NCBI GenBank assembly: GCA_964640665.1
Contig: CAZXHT010000022.1
Location: 1 to 64,000, forward strand
Length of the DNA: 64,000 nucleotides
Direction of reading: 5' to 3'
From: DATKYQ01 sp964640665
Lineage (GTDB): Bacteria > Myxococcota > B64-G9
In this document: positions 59,299 through 64,000 of the stretch, one piece after another
How the letters are laid out: each line of letters opens with the position of its first letter
Numbering within the stretch: the stretch's first letter is position 1
Translations under genes and position numbers: made by a program
Notes under the pieces: model-generated
What the model saw: the letters and a program-made list of their open reading frames with translations, nothing else
Database searches by the model: none
Told to the model about the DNA's origin: nothing

Positions 59299-59550
59299 GT
59301 GTATCCGGAAAGTGTCATAGGCATCATCTTCGGAACATCGCTGGCGGCGTTCGTGGCCCTGGGTATCTTCGTGCTGATCGGGTTGAAGATCATGAAGGGC
59401 GGCAAGGCGAAGAGCCGGCAGCCTCAGGAGCAAGAGTCGCGTACGATTCAGGAGATCTACCGCGGGTTGACGCGGATGGAGCAGCGTATAGAGACGCTCG
59501 AGGCCATCCTGTTCGACCGCGAGAAAGACGGTGAACGACATGAGCTTTAG
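59299..59550 (+). CDS. pspB: PspB-like membrane protein
   Basis: The protein is 83 residues, GTG start. One N-terminal membrane helix (IIFGTSLAAFVALGIFVLIG), basic loop, then a helix EIYRGLTRMEQRIETLEAIL matching PspB's C-terminal MRERI..LE.IL. PspB transmits stress with PspC to PspA. Overlaps pspC by 20 bases. Confidence 0.8.
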   Translation: MYPESVIGIIFGTSLAAFVALGIFVLIGLKIMKGGKAKSRQPQEQESRTIQEIYRGLTRMEQRIETLEAILFDREKDGERHEL

Positions 59551-59923
59551 ACGCAGGAAAAAACGGCGCACCCTCTACCGCTCGCGCCGGGGTTTTATCC
59601 TGGGTGTCTGCCGGGGTCTAGCCGAGTACTTCGACATTTCCCTGAAGTTCACCCGCATCGTGGCCGTGGCGGTGCTGATCTTCACCGGCTTCTGGCCTGC
59701 GGTGGCGGTTTATCTGGCGGCCGCCTACTTTATGACACCCGAGCCGATCGTGCCGCTCGAGACAGGAATGGAGGAGGAGTTCTACAACTCCTACTCGACC
59801 TCGCGCCCGATGGCCATAGAGCGCCTCAAGAACCAGTACGACCGGCTCAATCGACGTATCCAGAGGATGGAGGGCGTCGTGACCGACAAGGCATACAACT
59901 GGGAGCGAAGGCTGGAAACATGA
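59531..59923 (+). CDS. pspC: PspC domain membrane protein
   Basis: The protein is 130 residues; GTG 59531 or ATG 59540 are both possible starts. LYRSRRGFILGVCRGLAEYF, DISLKFTRIVAVAV is the PspC domain, followed by a membrane helix (GFWPAVAVYLAAAYFM). The cytoplasmic or periplasmic tail contains a helix (RLKNQYDRLNRRIQRMEGVV). Sensor of envelope stress with PspB. Confidence 0.9.
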   Translation: MNDMSFRRRKKRRTLYRSRRGFILGVCRGLAEYFDISLKFTRIVAVAVLIFTGFWPAVAVYLAAAYFMTPEPIVPLETGMEEEFYNSYSTSRPMAIERLKNQYDRLNRRIQRMEGVVTDKAYNWERRLET

Positions 59924-60912
59924 GCGGGCCGTTGAGCGGCCTTGCGGATTGTCGGGCCATGGTTCTGGCGGCCGGGTTTGGGACCCGGCTGCGACCGTTG
60001 ACCGATAGCCTCCCAAAGCCGCTGGTGCCGGTGCTCAACCGGCCGCTTGTCGCCTACACGCTCGATCTGCTCTCGCGGGCCGGCGTCGATCGGGTGGCGT
60101 TAAACTTGCATCATCTCGGAGACAAGATCGAATCGGCACTGGGCGACGGCTCGGACTACGGCCTGCGGATCTCTTACTCTCCCGAGTACGAGATCCTGGG
60201 AACGGGGGGCGGGGTGATGCGCATGCGCCCATTCCTCGACGGGGGCACTTTTCTGTTGCTCAACGGCGACATCCTGACGGGCGTCGACCTGGCTCGGCTT
60301 GTGCAATATCATCGCCGGCAGCGGGCCGCCGCCACCATGCTGGTCAGACCGCTGCCGTGCGATAGCGCCCATACACCCCTGGGCATGGACGAGGACGGTC
60401 GCCTGGTTCGCTTCAAACAGGTACACCTTGCGGGCCGGGGCGAGGTTCGTCCGGTTATGTTCTGTGGTGTGCATGTGCTCGAACCGCTGGTGTTCGATTT
60501 TCTGCCGGCGACTGGTTTCGCGTGCATCAATGACCAAGCCTATGTCGCAATGATCGAACAGGGACTGAAGGTGTCCGCCTTCCTGGACGAGGGGCCCTGG
60601 TTCGATCTGGGCACACCCTCCGCCTACCTGGCGGCCAACCTGGCCCTCCTTTCCGGCGCCGTGCGCCTGGCGCATGTCGATCTCCCTCAAGGTGCGGGCC
60701 GGGCGGATTCGTCGCTGGTCGGCGAGGACGTGCGCCTGGAGGACGGCGCTCGCCTGGATCAGCTGGTAATCGCGGGCGACGGCTGCCGCATCGGCCGCGG
60801 AGCCCGTCTTTCGCACTGCGTATTGTGGCCGGGCTCAACAGTAGACGCCGGTGCTTCTCACCGCCAGGTGGTGATCGCCGGCCAGACGGTGATTCGTACC
60901 ACCAAGGACTGA
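59920..60912 (+). CDS. Sugar-1-phosphate nucleotidyltransferase
   Basis: The protein is 330 residues; ATGA overlap with pspC. N-terminal NTP_transferase: AMVLAAGFGTRLRPLTDSLP with KPLVPV, GTGGGVMRMRPFL, LLLNGDILTGVD. Then a C-terminal left-handed helix region (~250-320: EDVRLEDGARLDQLVIAGDG, GRGARLSHCVLWPGS). Similar to GlmU/ManC/RmlA-type or MurU-type enzymes that make NDP-sugars for the envelope. Substrate not deducible. Confidence 0.85.
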   Translation: MSGPLSGLADCRAMVLAAGFGTRLRPLTDSLPKPLVPVLNRPLVAYTLDLLSRAGVDRVALNLHHLGDKIESALGDGSDYGLRISYSPEYEILGTGGGVMRMRPFLDGGTFLLLNGDILTGVDLARLVQYHRRQRAAATMLVRPLPCDSAHTPLGMDEDGRLVRFKQVHLAGRGEVRPVMFCGVHVLEPLVFDFLPATGFACINDQAYVAMIEQGLKVSAFLDEGPWFDLGTPSAYLAANLALLSGAVRLAHVDLPQGAGRADSSLVGEDVRLEDGARLDQLVIAGDGCRIGRGARLSHCVLWPGSTVDAGASHRQVVIAGQTVIRTTKD

Positions 60913-60913
60913 G

Positions 60914-61678
60914 TCAGAGAGCCTCGATTCGCGAGAGGATTACCGTGATGTTATCGACACCGCCGGCCTTGTTGGCCGTTTCGATCAGCATCTTGGCGGC
61001 TTGTTCGAGATCGGTGCTCTTGACCACGATATCGAGCATCTGTTCGTCGGTTACCATACCGCTCAGGCCGTCGGAGCATGCAAGGTAGACGTCGCCTTCC
61101 TGGAGCGTGTGACGGGAAAGATCGACCAGTACGGTTTCCTTCATCCCCAGGGCTCGGACGATCACGTTCTTGTGAGGGAAGTTCTCGATCTCCTCGGGCG
61201 TCAGTTTCTTGGCCTTGATGTAGTCGTTGAGCAGCGAGTGATCCTCGGTGATCTGGGTGATCTGCTTGTTGCGGATACGGTAGACGCGCGAATCGCCCAC
61301 GTGCGCTACCAGGATATCTCCATCGAGGAAATTCATGCCCGCAACGGTCGTACCCATGCCGCGGTAGCGCGCCTCGCGCTGAGATGCCTCGAATATCCGC
61401 AGGTTGGCCAGCTTGACGGACATGACAAACCTGTTTTCATCGTAGGGGCGGTTTTTGTCCATCTTGTACGGCCAGGTGATGTCCTCGTCCTGGCGGGTGG
61501 CCTTGAAGAAGTTGGAGATGCCCTCGATTGCAATCTGGCTTGCGATCTCGCCCGAACTGTGGCCTCCCATCCCGTCGGCCACCGCGTACACGTTCTCTTC
61601 AGGCAATGTCAGAAAATTGTCTTCGTTGTGGGCGCGTTTCACCCCCACGTCGGTTCTGCCGGCTGATACCATCCGCAT
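60914..61678 (-). CDS. PP2C-family serine/threonine phosphatase
   Basis: The protein is 254 residues. Start 61678 (or 61672) was chosen; the open frame continues to 62119 only through a tRNA gene on the other strand. PP2C metal motifs: GVKRAHNEDNFL, VYAVADGMGGHSSGEIAS, GMGTTVAG, VAHVGDSRVYRIR, QITEDHSLLNDYI, LACSDGLSGMV, DNITVILSRI. Complete Stp/PrpC-type phosphatase reversing Hanks-type kinase phosphorylation. Confidence 0.9.
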   Translation of the reverse strand: MRMVSAGRTDVGVKRAHNEDNFLTLPEENVYAVADGMGGHSSGEIASQIAIEGISNFFKATRQDEDITWPYKMDKNRPYDENRFVMSVKLANLRIFEASQREARYRGMGTTVAGMNFLDGDILVAHVGDSRVYRIRNKQITQITEDHSLLNDYIKAKKLTPEEIENFPHKNVIVRALGMKETVLVDLSRHTLQEGDVYLACSDGLSGMVTDEQMLDIVVKSTDLEQAAKMLIETANKAGGVDNITVILSRIEAL

Positions 61679-61804
61679 AGACGATCGACCTCGCTCTCTT
61701 TTTTCGTACCACGCGTGTTGCAACGTTGTCAAGCAAGACAAAGGTGAAAGGTTTGTATGAATGCTGGACAGCGGCCGTGTATCAAGTGAGAATGGGTGCG
61801 GCAC

Positions 61805-61889
61805 GGAGGGATGGCCGAGCGGCTGAAGGCGGCGGTCTTGAAAATCGCTTCTCCGAAAGGGGACGGGGGTTCGAATCCCTCTCCCTCCG
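61805..61889 (+). tRNA. tRNA-Ser (anticodon TGA)
   Basis: Acceptor GGAGGGA/TCCCTCC, discriminator G. Anticodon loop CTTGAAA gives TGA; long variable arm; T arm with GGTTCGAATCC. Reads UCN codons. Confidence 0.95.
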
Positions 61890-62249
61890 ATTGCTTTTTC
61901 CCGCAGGGGCAAGGACCCGGTCGGATTTTTCGTCCGATTGACTTTTTCAGTGTGTTTTGAGACCATGTAAGTAAACGCGCCTGCTGAGTCGAGTGGCACA
62001 ATCGGGGCTCGAGAATAAAAAGATGGGGGGCGGGCACTTGATGGCGATAGCTTAGGGCCTTCTTGCGTTTTCGGGTGCGTCCCCATCCCCCCCGACACCC
62101 GGGGACCTTGAAGGCCCACTTTTTTGGCCTGGCGCGGTCTTGACAGGTCGCGGTGGTGGTGTTAGACACGAATGCTCGATTGGCCCGGGGCCGGGTGGGT
62201 TCATTGACAAGGAATGCAAGCTTCCCCGACGGGGATGCTCGACTAACCT

Positions 62250-62337
62250 GGAGAGATGGCCGAGAGGCTGAAGGCGCTGGTTTGCTAAACCAGTGAACGC
62301 GTAAAGTGTTCCGAGGGTTCGAATCCCTCTCTCTCCG
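62250..62337 (+). tRNA. tRNA-Ser (anticodon GCT)
   Basis: Acceptor GGAGAGA/TCTCTCC, discriminator G. Anticodon arm TGGTTTGCTAAACCA with GCT; extended variable arm ACGCGTAAAGTGTTCC. Reads AGC/AGU. The 300 bases before it (61890-62249) hold no gene I recognise. Confidence 0.95.
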
Positions 62338-62343
62338 TATGCT

Positions 62344-62417
62344 GCGCCCATAGCTCAGCTGGATAGAGCGTCGGACTACGAATCCGAAGGCCAGAGGTTC
62401 GAATCCTCTTGGGCGCG
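62344..62417 (+). tRNA. tRNA-Arg (anticodon ACG)
   Basis: Acceptor GCGCCCA/TGGGCGC, discriminator G. Anticodon loop CTACGAA gives ACG, whose A34 must be converted to inosine by TadA. The tadA gene starts 11 bases downstream, so substrate and enzyme are encoded together. Confidence 0.95.
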
Positions 62418-62427
62418 TTGGACCGCG

Positions 62428-62925
62428 ATGGCGAACGAAGCCGATCATGAATGGATGCAAGAGGCCTTGGGCGAGGCCGCCCGTGCCTTCGAGGCAGGCG
62501 AGGTTCCGGTCGGCGCCGTGGTCGTGTTAGATGGTCGAGTGGTCGGTCGGGGAAGGAATCGCAAGGAAAGCGGACTGGATCCAACTGCGCATGCCGAGAT
62601 GATCGCCATCCGGCAGGCGGCGGCCGAACTTGGCCGTTGGCGGCTTTCGGGTTGTACGCTTTACGCCACGCTTGAGCCATGCCCCATGTGTGTTGGCGCA
62701 ATGCTGTCGGCTCGTATCGATCGATTGGTATTTGGATGCCGGGATCCGAAAGCGGGAGCCGTGCGGAGTCTCTTCGAATTGGCTGCCGATAGCCGACTCA
62801 ACCACCGAATCGAGGTGAGAGAGGGTATCGGTGCCGATCAGGCGGCCGAACTGTTGAGATCGTTCTTCCGTTTAAGGCGGGGCGAGAGCAAGATGAGCAA
62901 TGTGGAGAGATGGCCGAGCGGCTGA
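62428..62925 (+). CDS. tadA: tRNA-specific adenosine deaminase TadA
   Basis: The protein is 165 residues, E. coli-like length. Cytidine-deaminase fold: HAEMIAIRQAA (zinc His, catalytic Glu), TLEPCPMCVGAML (zinc Cys pair), then LFELAADSRLNHRIEV and LLRSFFRLRRGE. It makes inosine 34 in tRNA-Arg(ACG). The last 22 bases, including the stop, overlap the next tRNA-Ser, so processing of that tRNA would cut the mRNA end. Confidence 0.95.
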   Translation: MANEADHEWMQEALGEAARAFEAGEVPVGAVVVLDGRVVGRGRNRKESGLDPTAHAEMIAIRQAAAELGRWRLSGCTLYATLEPCPMCVGAMLSARIDRLVFGCRDPKAGAVRSLFELAADSRLNHRIEVREGIGADQAAELLRSFFRLRRGESKMSNVERWPSG

Positions 62926-62989
62926 AGGCGCCTGCCTCGAAAGCAGGTGTACCCTCTGGGTACCGGGGGTTCGAATCCCTCTCTCTCCG
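62904..62989 (+). tRNA. tRNA-Ser (anticodon CGA)
   Basis: Acceptor GGAGAGA/TCTCTCC, discriminator G. Anticodon arm CTGCCTCGAAAGCAG gives CGA; variable arm GTACCCTCTGGGTACC. Its 5' part overlaps the tadA stop. Confidence 0.95.
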
Positions 62990-63024
62990 TTGCCGGCTTT
63001 GCGATCGGGCCCTGAGTCTTGCAT

Positions 63025-63109
63025 GGAGAGATGCCCGAGAGGCCGAAGGGGCGCGATTGGAAATCGTGTGTGCCGCGAGGTACCGAGGGTTCGAATCCCT
63101 CTCTCTCCG
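63025..63109 (+). tRNA. tRNA-Ser (anticodon GGA)
   Basis: Acceptor GGAGAGA/TCTCTCC, discriminator G. Anticodon arm GCGATTGGAAATCGT gives GGA. The fourth tRNA-Ser of the cluster; together the four read all six serine codons. Confidence 0.95.
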
Positions 63110-63124
63110 TTTGTATTACGTCTT

Positions 63125-63230
63125 GGGACGGCCGGGTCCTGTACAACGGCGGGTTGCGAACCCCGTCAGGCCCGGAAGGGAGCAGCGGTAGCATCATTGT
63201 CCGTGTGATGCAGGGTTGCCTGGCCGTCCC
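63125..63230 (+). ncRNA. ffs: Signal recognition particle 4.5S RNA
   Basis: The ends GGGACGGCC and GGCCGTCCC pair. The conserved apical hairpin with the Ffh-binding loops is present: GTCAGGCCCGGAAGGGAGCA then GCGGTA, including the GGAA tetraloop. Length ~106, small bacterial type without Alu domain. The tRNA-Ser - tadA - SRP RNA - dnaX order is also known from Bacillus. Confidence 0.95.
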
Positions 63231-63251
63231 TCTTGATTATCCGAGGGACAC

Positions 63252-64000
63252 ATGTCTTACCTCGTTCTGGCCAGAAAATGGCGCCCGTCGACTTTCGACG
63301 AGGTGGTCGGTCAAGAGGGCGTGATCCGCACGCTGCGCAACGCCATTCGTACAGACCGTGTGGCTCACGCCTATTTGTTTTGCGGCGTGCGCGGAGTGGG
63401 CAAGACGACGGTGGCGCGCCTGCTGGCCAAGGCTCTCAACTGCGAACAAGGTCCGACCCCCGATCCGGACAATACTTGTGGAAGTTGCCGCGAGATCACA
63501 AGCGGCAGCTCGCCCGACGTGTTCGAGATCGACGGGGCGTCGAACACAGGTGTCGACGACGTGCGCAGCCTGCGCGAAAACTCGCGTTACTTACCGGCCA
63601 GGAGCCGCTTCAAGATATACATCATCGACGAGGTGCACATGCTCTCGACCAGCGCCTTCAACGCGCTTTTGAAGACGCTCGAAGAGCCGCCGGAACACGT
63701 CAAATTCGTTTTCGCCACCACCGAGCCGCACAAGATTCCGCTTACCGTTCTTTCCCGCTGCCAACGATTCGATTTCAAGCGCATTCCTTCAGGCATCATT
63801 CTCGAACGCCTGCAGAAGATCTTGAGCGCCGAGGGCGCCGCTATCGATGCCGAGGGCCTGCGGATAATTTCCCGGGAGGCTGCCGGCTCGATGCGCGATG
63901 CGCTCAGTCTGACCGATCAAGTGCTGGCGTTCGCGGGAGACAAGGTAGACGCCGAACAGGTCTACGCCGCACTGGGGCTGGCCCGCAGCCAGATGTTCGC
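63252..64000 (+). CDS. dnaX: DNA polymerase III gamma/tau subunit, 5' part
   Basis: Open to the window end; 249 residues seen. MSYLVLARKWRPSTFDEVVG is the standard DnaX start. Clamp-loader motifs: GVRGVGKTTVARLLA (Walker A), zinc module with CEQG...CGSC, YIIDEVHMLSTSAFNALLKT LEEPP (Walker B, sensor region), SRCQRFDFKRI (SRC motif). Loads the sliding clamp. CCGAGGGA lies seven bases upstream. The C-terminal tau part lies outside the window. Confidence 0.95.
   Translation, partial: MSYLVLARKWRPSTFDEVVGQEGVIRTLRNAIRTDRVAHAYLFCGVRGVGKTTVARLLAKALNCEQGPTPDPDNTCGSCREITSGSSPDVFEIDGASNTGVDDVRSLRENSRYLPARSRFKIYIIDEVHMLSTSAFNALLKTLEEPPEHVKFVFATTEPHKIPLTVLSRCQRFDFKRIPSGIILERLQKILSAEGAAIDAEGLRIISREAAGSMRDALSLTDQVLAFAGDKVDAEQVYAALGLARSQMF

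Noticed and set aside
60914..62119. Longer 401-residue phosphatase
   Set aside because: The extension crosses a tRNA-Ser gene on the other strand and precedes the conserved PP2C start without any domain.

Overview
The window is GC-rich, densely coded bacterial chromosome, apparently from a deltaproteobacterial lineage close to Myxococcota. Pointers to that group are Cys-rich lipoproteins, a C-terminal tail of the GCGC/hydrophobic/RRAR type (MYXO-CTERM-like), an AgmX/PglI-type TonB C-terminal fragment, a pair of ArsA-like ATPases, and sigma-54 promoters. I cannot assign a genus. No 16S rRNA gene or phage is present.

Region by region. 0-8 kb is accessory: secreted Cys-rich and beta-helix lipoproteins, a DUF1016_N-SNase fusion, and several truncated genes (a formylglycine-generating-enzyme-like protein, an ArdC-type metallopeptidase, an IS91-like end) mixed with short inverted-repeat elements. 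8-16 kb holds an AbiE-like toxin-antitoxin pair, tRNA-Leu, gene fragments, a VapBC pair, a SWIM-SNF2 helicase and a nucleotidyltransferase pair. 16-27 kb is an iron-uptake locus: TonB receptor, DUF3450, fused and plain ExbB, ExbD, TonB, a TPR protein, a DtxR-FeoA fusion regulator and divergent feoB. Similar 12-bp boxes lie in front of both divergent genes and the receptor. 28-31 kb has an ABC-2 exporter, mltG and ruvX. 31-36 kb has three consecutive CCG-domain iron-sulfur proteins and a sorted secreted protein. 38-41 kb is a sulfur-oxidation operon (SQR, DUF1641, DsrC-like, DsrE-like). 36.5-43.5 kb is repeat-rich, with an IS110-family element, IS481 remnants and a second VapBC-like pair.

The most unusual locus is 43.6-46.0 kb: five small co-directional genes behind a near-consensus sigma-54 promoter. 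Their order and features match the translocon module of type III secretion systems (SPI-2 order: small chaperone, EspA/SseB-like filament, SycD-like chaperone, two translocator-like membrane proteins). No secretion apparatus gene lies nearby.

46-61 kb is mostly core: an M48 protease, TPR lipoprotein, YjbQ, two ArsA ATPases, a ParA, a PhaR-like regulator, a large zinc-ribbon membrane protein, TatA, a barrel protein, Ppx/GppA, then the envelope-stress unit pspF / pspABC with a sigma-54 promoter, a sugar nucleotidyltransferase and a PP2C phosphatase. 61.8-64 kb is a translation block: four tRNA-Ser isoacceptors, tRNA-Arg(ACG), tadA (which modifies that tRNA-Arg), the SRP RNA and the start of dnaX.
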